A stretch of 64,000 nt of DNA from Dictyophora rubrovolvata (GCA_029959195.1 CP114125.1:1550001-1614000); one strand, 5' to 3'; positions 1 to 11,413 are shown, counted from the first letter of the stretch. Notes: generated by a model not told the origin, from the sequence alone. Numbers and translations are program-made.

Positions 1-183
1 CTTGTTGAAGGAAAGTAGGGGGCCAGGATACTGATCGTTGACCAGTGCGGCACTTCGCGTAATGTTATCGGGGGCAATATCGCGATTAGCCAACGTCCAT
101 TGGTGTGTGGCGACATCTGCTTCACTCAAGCCAGCAAGGCCCAGGAGAGCAAAAGGCAACAGCTTGAAAAACCTGAGGCGCAT
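1..183 (-). CDS. Laccase copy 1, N-terminal part, cut by window edge
   Basis: This is the first 61 codons of a secreted multicopper oxidase (laccase), reading leftward out of the window. The translation begins MRLRFFKLLPFALLGLAG, a signal peptide, and continues with THQWTLANRDIAPDN and [14 protein letters not shown], the standard start of a mature basidiomycete laccase. It closely matches the first exon of the complete laccase at 2242-4844, so the two are tandem paralogues in the same orientation. I chose the ATG at 183-181 because it aligns with the ATG of the complete copy; the ATG at 190 is out of frame. Laccases oxidise phenols with reduction of oxygen to water and act outside the cell. 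No copper ligands fall in the visible part, so activity cannot be judged. Confidence 0.85.
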   Translation of the reverse strand, partial: MRLRFFKLLPFALLGLAGLSEADVATHQWTLANRDIAPDNITRSAALVNDQYPGPLLSFNK

Positions 184-420
184 TCTTCATGCAGCTCACA
201 TATTTGGCTTGAATGGTGCTCTCTAAATAGACTTTCGATTAATCAAATCAATAAATTTCTCTCCTAACCGGCACGGGTCACTTGATTGGACCGAGTCAGC
301 TGGTGGCATGAATGAATGAGCAGAGCATAGCGCCTTGGTGGACAAAGTCAACGAGCTTAACCCGAGTGAATTGATGATCAGATTTTAGCGTAGAGCAAGG
401 GTTCGGGTTTGACTGCACGC
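184..420 (-). promoter_or_regulatory. Upstream region of laccase copy 1
   Basis: The sequence just upstream of the ATG at 183 resembles the upstream region of the second laccase. A TATA-like CTATTTAGAG (minus strand) lies near 220-230. An A/T-rich block at 377-401 (ATCAGATTTTAGCG then TAGAGCAAGGG) recurs upstream of the second laccase at 5057-5083, at nearly the same distance from the start codon. This suggests either a shared regulatory element or simply common descent of the duplicated promoter. Confidence 0.45.
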
Positions 421-2241
421 CGGACAACTTTGAGTTGTGGGTATACTATTCACATGTGCAGCGCCAAGTGAACAAATCTGGCTCATTTATGCAAAACATT
501 GACGTACTGAATCGAGATTATCAGCCTGGCTTTGAATGCGACGCCGCTTTTGCAGTGGATAAAAGAGGCTCCGGGCTTTTTCCCCCCGTTTGTATTTGGT
601 GCGCCTATGGCCACACGGGTTGCGCGACCAGCCGAAATTTATTATAATAAGTAGCATCGGCAGATACCGCACCCAACAGCACCCTCCGCTATACTCATTA
701 ATATCAATAAGATGTCTTCACTGTGGTACCCAAGTAGAATTAAAAGTTTCGGTGTTCCTGACTTTGATGTACCACAAACTCTAGCTGGATTCTGTTGAAG
801 ACTCGGATAGACAGCGCCACTAAGTGCGAGCGCCTGTGTAGTTAGTCTTTTAGCTTAGTCACTCGCTCGCCTAAAGGTTCAAGCTTGTCAAGGCTTCGCC
901 TTGAACTCTTTAGCTATATTCCGTTGCTCGTAATATAACCTATATTACTCTAGCTGTTGTTAGATTCCATCAAGACGCTAATTCCCAACTCGTTCTCCTG
1001 CAGAATCTCATTCAATAACCATATCATTCCGGTGCAGGACGACACCTGGTGATGAAAATGACCCCCTACATCCTAGCAACTCTGTCTTTAATTTCCCGTC
1101 CTTCTGTTTTGCCTACCCACCTACCTCTACCTCGGGCCCCCGTACTAGATCCAAATACGAGAACAGACCAAACACCCGTTCGAGTCTAAAACTATCTATT
1201 GTAGATGTTCAGCCTTGGCGGAAAGTGCTAGAACATGGCTGCAGACTCATGAGCTTGGACGATTGCACGTTGGAGTTACATTGTGGGGCATAGGTTATTA
1301 AACAGTGCGACAGTTCAGAAATGGCTATTATGCATACTTCTTTCTGTATTTGCGATGAATAATATGTATGGCTATCGATCTATAAGTGGCTATTTATAGG
1401 AAATAGTAAAACCAGGACGAGCTGGACGTGAAGGCAGTTACGAAATCGGAAATCGTGATTCGTTACGTTGTGGAACGGAATCGGCAGTGTGAATGTATCT
1501 ATCATACGGGACCGAGAACGGCTGCGACCTACAATATAGCTACACCACCTAATACCCATTGGTGAGATCGATGTTGAAGGTGTCGACCACGATATGACAA
1601 GCTCAAACTAATAGGAACTCGAAACCGACGATGACCCCGAATTCAGCGAATACATACGATGATAAATAGAACAGCTTTACCTTGTCGCTGCGGGGCCCAC
1701 TGCTTCAATGACATCTTGTGCAAAATTAAAATGATCTGAAAATTTGATGACTTCTTGGGTTTTTGTTGGACAACTTTGCATGGAATTCTGGCGCCGTGCG
1801 GTTTGTGAAGCCCGTTTTAAGTTATGTTATATTAATGCCAAGAAACCCTTGGAGGATTATAACATGCTGAATGTGTGCGCGTGTTGGACATTTAATTGGC
1901 TGAATGTGTACGCATGTCAATGAGCTATGGGTAGCGGTGACACGTCCGAACCTTTACTTTCCTAACACTGATAACGATGTTTGACCGTATTCTATACGAA
2001 GATCACTACCTTTAATTTGCCTCTCGCTTCCCAGTGAATTTTTCGTGGTCATAACTAAAGAAAGACGAGCAGATTCAAGTTTCAACTGTCGCAAGGCAAG
2101 AGTATCCAATCAATTATTATATTTTATAAAACGTTAGTGATCAAGCAATATTTTTTATGTAACATTCAAACAAAACATTAAAGACAAGTAAGTCTCTTTC
2201 ATACAAAAAACGCACAGAAAACCTTTCCAATAAAACTAGAC
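421..2241. other. Intergenic, no gene recognised
   Basis: No convincing coding sequence is seen between the two laccases. Short open frames here lack family signatures or plausible splice structure. A small hairpin (CAAGGC, loop, GCCTTG) lies near 890-905. The part nearest 2242 is the presumed terminator and 3' UTR of the second laccase. Confidence 0.5.
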
Positions 2242-4844
2242 CTATTTCTCCGATTCAGGAAGTTTGTTATAAATATTGCAGAGTTGTTGCCACGCCGGAT
2301 CGGGACGAACAGACTTCGGACCACTACGTATACCCTTAGGATCTTCAGCAAATACAGCTGCCAAACCAGCCTCTGCAAAAAAAAAACAACAACCAGTAAG
2401 ACGAAGTGCGCTTCCAGTCGTACAAAATCAAACCATACCCAAGTGCCAATCGATATGACAATGGAGGAACCAGGGACCTGGGTTATCCGTACGGAAACGG
2501 ATTCGGACGGGGGCACCAGGCGCGCCACCACTGGCAACTGTATCACGGCGAGGAGGATTTATATAATTTGGAGCACCACCGGATGCAGATTGAATAACTG
2601 AGAAAGCATGACCACTAAAATAGATATATCAGAGAAAAGAGTCTTAGATGAGGCGCAAGGATAAGCAAGCCATACTGCAAATGGAAGGGATGTCCTGCTC
2701 CGCCGATGAAAGCGATTTCGACGGTGGCGTTATAAGGCAAGGTCAGAGTATGTTCATCCATACCAAACGTCACGCTGAGCGGATGATAAATATTGGAACA
2801 TATTTAAGACTAAGCATGGAGAAATTGAAGCCTACTTTTGATGGGTAAGAATATTTAAAAGAGTCGGCACCGATGGTGGTTTATATTGGATATCGTTGAT
2901 AACCTAGAGAAAAACATTGATACCAGATGAATTAGCCATGGTTTTTCCGAACTTACCCAGACGTCACCGTTGGATGTATTAGGGCGGAACGTGAAGTTGA
3001 AGAGATAATCAGGAGGCGTATCACCACCAGGAGCACCCGGGTGGAGTATAGGCTGAGATATTACAGGCATTTAATGTAAAGATATGCTCGGGAATGATTG
3101 GTAACGCACTATTAAGCCGGTTTCATTGAATTTGACTGGTCCTGAAGCAAATATTTGAGAGCTAGTTGGTTCGCCGGAGGGAGCCCCAGCATAATGAAGA
3201 ACAGCAAAAGTATCCGAGCCGTTGACTAGGTGATGCAGTCTCTCGTAAAAACAAAGACTGAAACAGAGTAGATTGTTTGACATTGATAAACTTACAGTTG
3301 GGATTCGTGCTTGAAGATGTAGATCCTATAATAGTTTGTGTAGCGCTGAACCCTAATGATAAGAAATGATTGCAGTCCCCCTTCGAGTTTCTGATAGGGA
3401 ATTCTTACAGTAATTGTTGACGGATTGATTGGCAGTTATCTGTTATGTCTGTTAAAATAAGCCAAGATGTGGTATGATATAGCTACTTACAACAACGCTA
3501 TACCGCTGAGCTGGAAAAATGGGCAGGGAGTCAACAACGTAAGGATGGACAGCAATACCTGCGGTTAAACAAGATATAATTAATCATAGAATTAATGTAT
3601 TATCAGGGTACACACCATCTGCTTCAATGATGGTCATACGATGGTTCTGTATTGTAACATTGAAGACGCCTTAATATGTATTCAGAATCTTCCTCGAAAC
3701 AACTTGGTTCACGCTTACCTTCAGCAGAAACAGAAACAAGTCTTAACCGATATCGTTTGCCTTTCTGTACGTTGATTCTCGTCCGTGGTACAAGCGATCC
3801 GTTGACATAACGCCCCGCTCCGTTGATTAATCCTGAATCGGGCACAGGTTCGGGTCCACCGGCAAACCATGCCTCTAAAATCGCGGATCAGGTAACGAAA
3901 GGATTGTGTGATTAAAAAAGCTCACGCTCTAAATTTAAAGCTGTATCATGATACCAGTCCGTCAACGTTATGACCCTGTATTAAAGATCGAATTATAACG
4001 GTTATAAATTAAGCTAGACACAAAAAGTCATACGTTGATGCATCGTCGACATCATATAGACCTTTATTAGGATCTTTGGGATCATCTAAAACACATCAAT
4101 AAGAAAAATGACGATAGTTGAACAGACATTGACAGAACTAACAAATCACCAAGGGACCTCTGAGGCCATCAACATATTGAGTACTCAGATGACTGTGATA
4201 CCTATTCAAATCGGTTATAACTAGACATGATATTAAAATAAAGAGATGGCGTACCAATATGTCCCCGATTGTTCTCCCGGGTCGATGAAATACGTGTACG
4301 AGTGACTGATTACAGGTCAGCTGTCTTAAACTTCAACGACTGAACCTATCAACTTACTTGGGGGCAATAGGACATTGAGTGACAAATGATGGTCCGTCGT
4401 TCCTGAGAAAGTTTATTCGACACCAAGAAAAAAAACATCACTGAACACTATTGACGTACTGGGCGTTACGGTGTTGGAACTAAATAAATAGTATCAGTCC
4501 TACTGAATTATGTGAATAGATTGTGCAGCATACAATACCGTGCCAATGCTAAACAAAATGTGAGTGTATGCCACAAAAATTCCGCAAAAACGTACAATAC
4601 TAGTGCTTCGACGCATGGTCGGATCGCTCAAACGATTGTTAACATTAACATAAGCCGTGTCCCCCTTGTTGAAGGAGAGTAAAGGACCAGGATATTGACC
4701 ATTAACTAACGCAGCACTTCGCGTAAAGCCATCCGGTGCAATATCTTTACTAGCCAATGTCCACTGGTGTGTGGCAGCGGCTGCTTCACTCAAGCCCGCG
4801 AGGCTTAGGAGAGCAAAAGGTAACGACTTTGAAAACGGACGCAT
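2242..4844 (-). CDS. Laccase (multicopper oxidase), complete, about 19 exons
   Basis: Splicing by eye with GT/AG borders gives about 529 residues, the usual laccase length, with no internal stop. It starts with signal peptide [20 protein letters not shown]. All four copper-binding segments are present: HWHG (exon 2), [18 protein letters not shown] and [11 protein letters not shown], with Leu at the axial T1 position. Exon 1 is 4596-4844. Exon 2 is a 15 bp micro-exon (4534-4548, HWHGI) and exon 3 is only 20 bp (4460-4479). Other landmarks are [28 protein letters not shown] and the C-terminus [11 protein letters not shown] with TAG at 2244-2242. The enzyme is secreted and oxidises phenols while reducing oxygen, as in lignin, pigment or detoxification chemistry. 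The neighbour at 1-183 is a tandem paralogue. Exon borders are inferred from family similarity and could be off by a few bases. Confidence 0.93.
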
Positions 4845-5085
4845 CTTTTGTGCAGTTTAACATGCTCAATTTCACCGGCTTTATATAAAGACTGGAGTGG
4901 TTTAAATCAACGAATATTTCCATCAGTTCTGGCTCGCAACACTTCAACGACCGAGTCAGCTGGTAAGCTGGATGAAAAGGCAGGGCTCGTTTGAAAGCGC
5001 CACCCTCCCCTAACAGGATGCACGAAGCCAACGGGCACTGGATTCTGTCAGTTGAAAATCAGATTTTAGCGCAAAGTAAGGGGTC
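4845..5085 (-). promoter_or_regulatory. Laccase copy 2 promoter region
   Basis: A TATA box (CTTTATATAAAG) lies at about 4880-4891, 36-47 bp upstream of the ATG. The block AATCAGATTTTAGCGCAAAG followed by TAAGGG at 5057-5083 is shared with the copy 1 promoter (377-401), about 215-240 bp upstream of the start in this gene. The intervening sequence also contains the shared phrase ACCGAGTCAGCTGGT. Confidence 0.5.
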
Positions 5086-5877
5086 CTGCAATCAGGCAAA
5101 CACAAAATGTATAACATACTAAATCACCGTTAACTTGGCAGCGCCGTTTTAGCGATAGGTGGAAGTCTAAAGGACCGGTCCCTTTATTCCTTTTCTGACC
5201 GGCGTGGACAATCAGTTTGTATAATCCAAGGTTTCCTAGAAGTTCGAGATACTTTAGCTACTCATGATCGGAGTCATCAAGTCCGATGCCTTTTCTTCAA
5301 GACTTACTTCTCGCGAGATGCTGGAAATGCTTTACAGAGCTCGGAAGTGAAATTGTATTCCCAAGAAAAGCATTTTGCAATTGGACGAGATCAAGCCAAG
5401 GTAGGAGGATTTTGACCATGTGACAACATTGATTCATCGCTTATAGGGACTATTTCCAGCTTGAGGGTCCAAAAACAAAACCAGAGTTTCAAAGCACAAC
5501 CTGGAGAAGAAGCTCGTCATAACGCTAAAAGAAAGAGCTAAAGCGCTAAAAAGTTCACGTGCCCACCAAATCGATTTGTTCCGGAATCCTACGGCACTAA
5601 GAGTACCATCCAAAACATTGTGTCCGTCGACAATCGCATCTTCAGAATTTCAACTCCAAGGGCTTTTCTCTGGCAATCTCTTGTGTTTCCCTGACTTTCC
5701 CAATCCAACCGCTGTCTCTAGCATCAGCTGCACACCGCCAGAGACGTCGACATTGACATGAAGGATGGTGCTGTATTCATTCCTCAATATCTTTCGAAAA
5801 CCCAGTACTTTACTTCACGTTCATGCAGGAGACTCACCACCAGCTTCTCCATTATGCAGCATTCGAGATGAGACTTA
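5086..5877. other. No confirmed gene; one coding-like patch
   Basis: No gene is assigned. On the minus strand near 5560-5760 two short frames look mildly coding (GGVQLMLETAVGLGKSGK and DGHNVLDGTLSAVGF) but lie in different frames and match no family I recognise. They could be a decayed gene. Confidence 0.3.
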
Positions 5878-6560
5878 TCAACGATCCCTCCAAATTGAGC
5901 GTGAAATCCATCCAACCCTAAAAAAGTTAAAACTGAAGCCGCAAAAGGTTAGAAGGTCTAGGCAATACCATGATTTGAAAGACACGGTCTGTCAAGCAGA
6001 GGGAAGTACCCAGGTGCTGCAATCTGTAACTTGCGGGGAAAATTGTTAGGCCTGATTCTCCGACGCTACATGGTCAATTTGAGCTAACCCACATCGGGTC
6101 TTCGTGTTTTTTGTTTGCAGCCCCAACCGATCGTCTCCATACAATCCAACGGTACCTTGAATACGATTGCAAGTCACTAGTACACGTGTGCATTTGGTAA
6201 ATCGTTTTTCAGCATGTAGGAAGCCTTAGAATGGCAAGCATCGCATCCCTATTGAGCCGCATCGGTTTATCCAAGCCATCCAAAGCCCTACTAGGGGCTT
6301 TAGATGCTTAATACAATTGCAGGGGCCAAATATTATTCAAAGGTATACGAAATTACGAGACTTGTTGAATACGAGTATTGTGAATGGTTGAATGACGTGG
6401 CAGACGCAGCCAAGTCTTGGGCGCCCAAGCCTTCGTTTCCGGACTGGGCATGGAATTGACTCCGAAGGCTGAGGCCACTGAATCCTGCAACTCAAATGAA
6501 CTTTTCTGTTACGTCGCTAAGAGCTCGTGAAATGTAATAATGCCATCTAGAAAGGGTTAT
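5878..6560 (+). repeat. Duplicated segment, copy 1
   Basis: This block is repeated in the same orientation at 9725-10345. Shared phrases include ATCCCTCCAA, CCCTAAAAAAGTTA, AGAAGGTCTAGG, TACCCAGGTGCT, GGCCTGATTCTC, CCCACATCGGGTCTTCGTGT and GACTTGTTGAATACGAGTAT. The copies differ by scattered substitutions and small indels. I see no long open frame common to both, no terminal inverted repeats and no target duplication, so its nature (non-autonomous transposon, UTR or regulatory duplication) is unresolved. Confidence 0.75.
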
Positions 6561-7704
6561 TTTCGCAATGAGTGTTTGTTTTAGTAAAAGGAGACTTTTC
6601 GCGCCTCATCCAGTAACGATATATTTAATGCGGTCGATGTCTATAAGGGCATATAATACATATGTTAGATTAACCCAATAGTGCAGTTTGAAGATAAAAC
6701 GACCTCCTCGAGTACTAGTCAATGTGATCGAATGACTGTGAATGGGTACTGAATCCATTCAATTTAAATATCAGACTTTAGTGTAAAGTGAGGGATTTTA
6801 GCCCACGTGCAAGTGTTTTTCAATGCCAAGTTATCAAAGTAGAGACTGAGAGGAGCGTCAACATGGAACCGGTTGACCGGTGAGACTAAACGCTAAAAAG
6901 CACACCATGCAGCTCCATTCCTGGCACGGATATATGTAAGCCATGAGATGGTGCCTGTGGGCACTAACTCCCTTCCACGCAGGGTTTGGACCGCGAAGAA
7001 ACGATTTCGTCCCAATGTCTAGGAGGCTTATTGTCTCGCGATTGTTGACGGGCACAACAGTGTCTATATAGCTTTACGCCGTGCTAGGAACGGGTCTTAG
7101 TGGGAGAACGATGGATTAGAGGCATTGCATGAAAGAAAAGCGAAGAACCCCAATCAGGCACGCAATCAAAAGTCTAAATTTTTAGCGAGCCGGTCACATC
7201 GCAGTCACACGGCTCGTCTTCAAATTACCGCTCTTTCTGAGTTGCCACCAATGCTCTATGGTAGTTCTGGTGGTGACAACGGACTGAGGGTAAGCAAAAT
7301 ATCGACGTAGTAAATTTGATTAGATCGTTTTGTTTCCGAGTTATTCCGTTGAGGTATTGCGATGTCCCCGCCGGACCGCTACCATTTCGACTCCGTCCTC
7401 AACGCCTCCATTGTGATCCTTCCTAAAGCACCAGGAGCTCTGCCAGACTCATCAACACGGATAAATACCCGTCTTCATGCGCCAGAACTAGACTCAAACT
7501 CCCGATGTTCGAATGTTACTTTGGCATTTCTCCGCACACCCACCCGTTCACGTATCATGATCAGACTCACCCCCCACAACCTGAACACACGCGTGCCCTC
7601 CTCGGGATCTTTTAACTACCATCGTCTGGACATTGATCAAACGGGAAACTAATCATCACTGCAGTGCCGGTTCATACGGAAGTCCCCTAAATGCGTTGTT
7701 CTGA
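6561..7704. other. Intergenic with an orphan laccase-promoter-like block
   Basis: No gene recognised. At 6770-6794 the sequence ATCAGACTTTAGTGTAAAG followed by TGAGGG matches the block found upstream of both laccases, in the same orientation, but no laccase coding sequence follows it on the left. Other open frames here have no family signature. Confidence 0.4.
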
Positions 7705-7995
7705 TTATTTGTCGAGCACCGCGAGGTTCCTGACGCTGAAGAGCGTGTAGAAAGCATTGGTGGAACTCATAGGCGAAGCCCAAGTATACCTTTTCTCCAC
7801 ACAATAATGTAGATAATTCACTTTAAAAAATACAGACAGATCTTTCCTGACACCATCGCTGGGATGCTGCATTAAGAGAGTAACGAGCAGCGAAATTTGT
7901 TCTTCTTGTTTTTTTAAAGGTTGGATTCCGCTCAAGAGTGGTAAATCATCAATTAGACCGTATTCGTGCTCATGACCTGATAGTATCGGCCACAT
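7705..7995 (-). CDS. Hypothetical open frame, 96 codons, unrecognised
   Basis: The translation starts MWPILSGHEHEYGLIDDLP and ends NAFYTLFSVRNLAVLDK. I do not recognise a family. It lies 3' of the sulfotransferase-like gene on the same strand but about 370 bp beyond its stop. It may be the last exon of an unresolved gene or chance. No signal peptide or membrane segment is evident. Confidence 0.2.
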   Translation of the reverse strand: MWPILSGHEHEYGLIDDLPLLSGIQPLKKQEEQISLLVTLLMQHPSDGVRKDLSVFFKVNYLHYCVEKRYTWASPMSSTNAFYTLFSVRNLAVLDK

Positions 7996-8364
7996 ACATC
8001 AAGAATTTCGACTTCTGGGGGCGAAAGTCAGCCATTCAATGAAAAAGATAAGCAGGTATATTTATCTATCAGTCACATTCTTAATGATGTACTATACTAC
8101 AGGTATTTTAACGGTTTCAGAATTGACCAAAATTGGCTTCGGCCTGCTGTGACAAGCACCTCGTCATGTGGTTTCAAATATAGTCAAATTGGTCCACGAA
8201 AAGGGGTATGAGGGACAACCATGAAGAGGAATCGGAAGAAGAATGAGAAGTTTGACATGAGAGCAATCATGTGAAGGCCCTTTCGGGATACCGACGTAGA
8301 GCACTAAAGCTGATAAGTTTACTAGTACATTCTACCAAAATTACATTTTTGAATCTCTTCAAGC

Positions 8365-9354
8365 CTATTTCGCGTTTCTCGTCATTTTTTCGATGTGGAC
8401 ATCTACTTTTTTAACAAACACCACTGAATCATTAAGGTGAGGGAAGGGAACGTCCGGCTTGGGTCTACAAGTTACATATGTGTCATATTTAACCACGAAT
8501 AATAAAGAGAAAAAGAAAGTTCGTCTCACACTCCCAAAAATTCAACGAGGCGATCCCAGCCTTCCACAACATTCAAAACGAGGAGCTGATCTGCAGGTAT
8601 GATACTCTTGATGCGTTCATTGTGTTCTGCAAATTCTTCTCTGGCATGCGTGGCCAGGCGACCTTTGTGATGTACATCTTATTGGAGAGAACGTTAGCTA
8701 ACCGCCTTCGCTAATAGGACAGAAGAAAGAAAAATAAGTTACCGAACCATGCACTGAACCAACGATGCATCCCCATTCTGTTAGGTGAAGGCTCAAAGTT
8801 CGAGTCTTTCGTGCGGCGGCGAGCTTCTAGCACTGTCGTCTTCAAGCTGTGCTCCCATTTCTCTGGATCGCGAACAGTCTATATCGAATGAGTTCGAGTA
8901 TCAAATTGTATATTATATACTGACCAAAATATATTTCGCATTGGGATACGCAGCATAGGCCTCCTTGGGGACTACCGCAATCGGTGAATCAACTACGGAC
9001 TTGTATCCACACAGGACCTTGTCAAAAGCTGCAGGTGAGTTATCTTTTCCTGGATTTTGTGAATGTCAGGCATAAAATTCATGATAAATAAGAAAAAGAG
9101 ACCTTCAATCATATCCCTCCATATAAAGAAATCCTCCTCTGCAGTGGGAACAGGATGATAGGCTGGCCCAAAACCTAGTATATCGAGGGCCTTCCAAAGG
9201 CTCGTCGTCTGTGGAAGGGGGAAGAAGACTACATCTGTGATTCTTTTTATTCCACTTGAAAACATACACCAGTTCGCGCCATACCAAGCCCTATTACTTG
9301 AATAGGTGCGGCGTTGGGTCTACTCTCGTTGGGGCGAGTCGTAGTCAACAACAT
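8365..9354 (-). CDS. P-loop sulfotransferase-like protein (Sulfotransfer_4 type)
   Basis: Six exons assemble to about 226 residues. The N-terminus has the P-loop-like VIGLGMARTGTTSLWKAL followed by DILGFGPAYHPV. Later landmarks are GYKSVVDSPIAVVPKEAYAA, YPNAKYIL joined by a splice to TVRDPEKWEHSL, and the C-terminal LGVPKPDVPFPHLND. These are hallmarks of the fungal family annotated as Sulfotransfer_4 or P-loop NTPase, common in Agaricomycetes. The substrate is unknown. ATG at 9354 is followed by an open exon (MLLTTTRPNESRPN). The last intron is needed to reach PKPDVPFPHLND; without it the frame ends at FLGV. Stop TAG is at 8367-8365. One donor is GTCAGT, otherwise the introns are standard. 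The gene appears intact. Confidence 0.85.
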
Positions 9355-9724
9355 ACTGAGTGCGGTTTAAGGATATCTTCTTGGCCGAGGTTTTAAAGAA
9401 TAGCTTTTTTATAACCTTCATTTCCGAGGTGTAAAGCGCAAGACGGGTTTCTTGCCCGTTTTTCACTCAGACTATCATGGCCGTCGCTTGTTTCTAGCGT
9501 TGAAAGAATCTGACTGTTTGTGCCGTATTTCAAAGTAATATCTGGAAAATGGAATTGAAAGGAGTTGTGTTGCACATTGCAGTAGATTCTAGTGTTTAGA
9601 ATTTGGATGAAAGAGTTCTGAGTGAAGACTACGTCAGTGGCAGTCACATGACCTCGGCAAAACGGGACCGTCGCCGGTGAAGGAACCAGAAGAACATTGG
9701 TACTTTATTCAACTCAAAACTAAT
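9355..9724. other. Short intergenic, nothing recognised
   Basis: Upstream region of the sulfotransferase-like gene. An 84-codon minus-strand frame here has no family signature and I do not call it. Confidence 0.4.
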
Positions 9725-10345
9725 ATACGATCCCTCCAACCCTAAAAAAGTTAGAACTGAAGCCGCAAAAAGTTAGAAGGTCTAGGCGGTGCCATGATTT
9801 GGAGTCTGAGTCTGTCAAGCAGAAGTACCCAGGTGCTACAACCTGTAACTTGCTTGCAAAATGCAAGTTAGGCCTGATTCTCGGACGCTACATGGTCAAT
9901 TCGAGCCAACCCACATCGGGTCTTCGTGTTTTTGCTTGCAACCCCAACCGATCGTCTTCATACAATTGCAAGCCGCCAGTACTCGTGTGCATCTTGGTAA
10001 ATTGTTTTTCAGCACGTAGGAAGCCTTTAAAAGCATCGTATTCCTATTGAGCCGCGTCGGTCTATCCAAGTCATCCGGAGGGCACCCTAGTGACTTTAGA
10101 TGCATAATACAGGGGGCGATCGCAAGAGCCAATTATTATTCAAAGCGTATACGAAATTACCAGACTTGTTGAATACGAGTATTGTGAATAGTTGAATGAC
10201 GTGGCAGGCGCAGCTAAGTCTCAGGCGCCCAAATCATGGCAACTGAAATTTATTGAATCCTGTAGCCAGAACAGATTTTTATGTTACGTTGCTTATTTTC
10301 GTGGAAGAGTTCGTGAATTGCAATAATACTATCGAGAAGGGGGCG
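9725..10345 (+). repeat. Duplicated segment, copy 2
   Basis: Second copy of the segment at 5878-6560, same orientation, with dense shared blocks throughout (for example CATCGGGTCTTCGTGTTTTT and GACTTGTTGAATACGAGTAT). It begins after ACTAATATACG and its right end overlaps the last codons of the WW-domain relic, so the boundary there is soft. Confidence 0.75.
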
Positions 10346-10850
10346 GAGAATAATGATAATCACCATAGCTTAAATTGGGCGACGGAGCTCTCCCAGATGA
10401 TGACTCATGTCGAGATGAGCGACCTCTTTTGATATCATTATATCCAGGAGAACGTTTTCCAGCTGGATAAAAAGAAGGACGAGGTGATGATAAAGACCTG
10501 TGCCCAGTCGCTACTTTGCGATCCCGAGTGCTTTCGCCTGTCTTAAAGTTAAAATAATACTGATCATTTGATCCATCTCAAGCAATGCGCATTTCCCAAT
10601 CAGGTGCTAGTGCAGGGGAATAGTGGCGGCTATAACATCTGCTAGCACGATGGCTCCTCTGCGCGATCATTGCCGTCTTGCAAGTCCAAAGCGAAAAGGT
10701 AGGATGAGAAGGTCGAACATATGGGACATTCAATGCAGCTGCAACAAATTTTGAAGGCAATCTGTGAGTTCCTGGCAGCGGGGGTGGTAAGGTGGCTGGC
10801 GGAGAAGCTGGGCGAGTTGGTCCCCTAAATGAGGTATCAAGGAAAGACAT
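10329..10850 (-). pseudogene. Decayed WW-domain gene (splicing-factor-like)
   Basis: Minus strand starts MSFLDTSFRGPTRPASPPAT, then a degraded first WW domain whose end is still readable as VPYVRPSHP (compare STYVRP in intact family members). A second WW-like unit reads DWEMRIA, an in-frame TGA, then DGSNDQYYFNFKTGESTRDR, where the second tryptophan is also replaced (STR for STW). The frame then continues open through a Ser/Arg-rich tail (KRSPGYNDIKRGRSSRHESS) to a stop at 10331-10329. The order proline-rich start, WW, WW, SR-tail resembles FNBP3/CA150-type proteins, which is inference. The lost signature residues and internal stop point to a pseudogene. An unrecognised intron removing the stop is possible. 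Confidence 0.5.
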
Positions 10851-10927
10851 ACGACTATAAGAGTAGAGGGCGCAAACATTGCGCGGGATGGGATTTTCTC
10901 AAGTAAAAAAAATAAAATTCAGGAAAA

Positions 10928-11308
10928 TTACAAAAACAATGTCAACACAACACAATTAATTGCATTGAGTATTAAAAGAGTTGAAAGCAAATTAAAGGTC
11001 TGGCAACCGACATTCCAATTACCATTCTCATCCATAACGTCCTCGTCCGCGGGTTCAGTGCATGCCGAATCACTATAGAAAGTGACAGTCGTGCATCCAG
11101 GGCCCTGCACTATGAGATTGACAGACTGAGAAGTCCATGCGATGCATCCACCATTACCGGCCGGGTTCAGCTTGAACTCGGCAATAGCGGTACTGTTTTG
11201 GTTGCAGAATTCGGAGCTGAAGAGTGTTGCGTCTACAGTATTTGCCGTTGCGAGAGAGGCAACACTGAGGATTATGCTCAAAACTTTCGGGACGGTCATC
11301 TTGTACAT
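10928..11308 (-). CDS. Small secreted cysteine-containing protein (126 aa)
   Basis: From the ATG at 11308 the translation is MYKMTVPKVLSIILSVASLA then TANTVDATLF, a typical signal peptide cleaved near TANA/T. The mature part has EFCNQNSTAIAEFKLNPAG, GGCIAWTSQ, VQGPGCTTVTFYSDSAC and VGCQTF. A second protein of almost identical length at 63338-63715 shares the layout (F.LNP, C.I.W, G.GC, FY, C), so this window has two members of a small secreted family. The function is unknown; such proteins in basidiomycetes are candidate effectors or matrix proteins. The last 20 residues are hydrophobic (LLSTLLILNAINCVVLTLFL), which could be a GPI-anchor signal or an unspliced intron. An upstream in-frame ATG at 11413 would bury the signal peptide, so I prefer 11308. 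Confidence 0.65.
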   Translation of the reverse strand: MYKMTVPKVLSIILSVASLATANTVDATLFSSEFCNQNSTAIAEFKLNPAGNGGCIAWTSQSVNLIVQGPGCTTVTFYSDSACTEPADEDVMDENGNWNVGCQTFNLLSTLLILNAINCVVLTLFL

Positions 11309-11413
11309 TGTGTTCTGGAAATGAAATTGAAACATTTCAGCTGAGCGTGGAAAGGTAAGACCTACAAGAAGGGGGGCGGTGATGATACAAACAACATTAA
11401 AGCGGTGAAGCAA

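Noticed and set aside
880-910. Hairpin as an RNA gene or terminator
   Set aside because: A single 6 bp stem with a small loop in a eukaryotic intergenic region; no supporting context.
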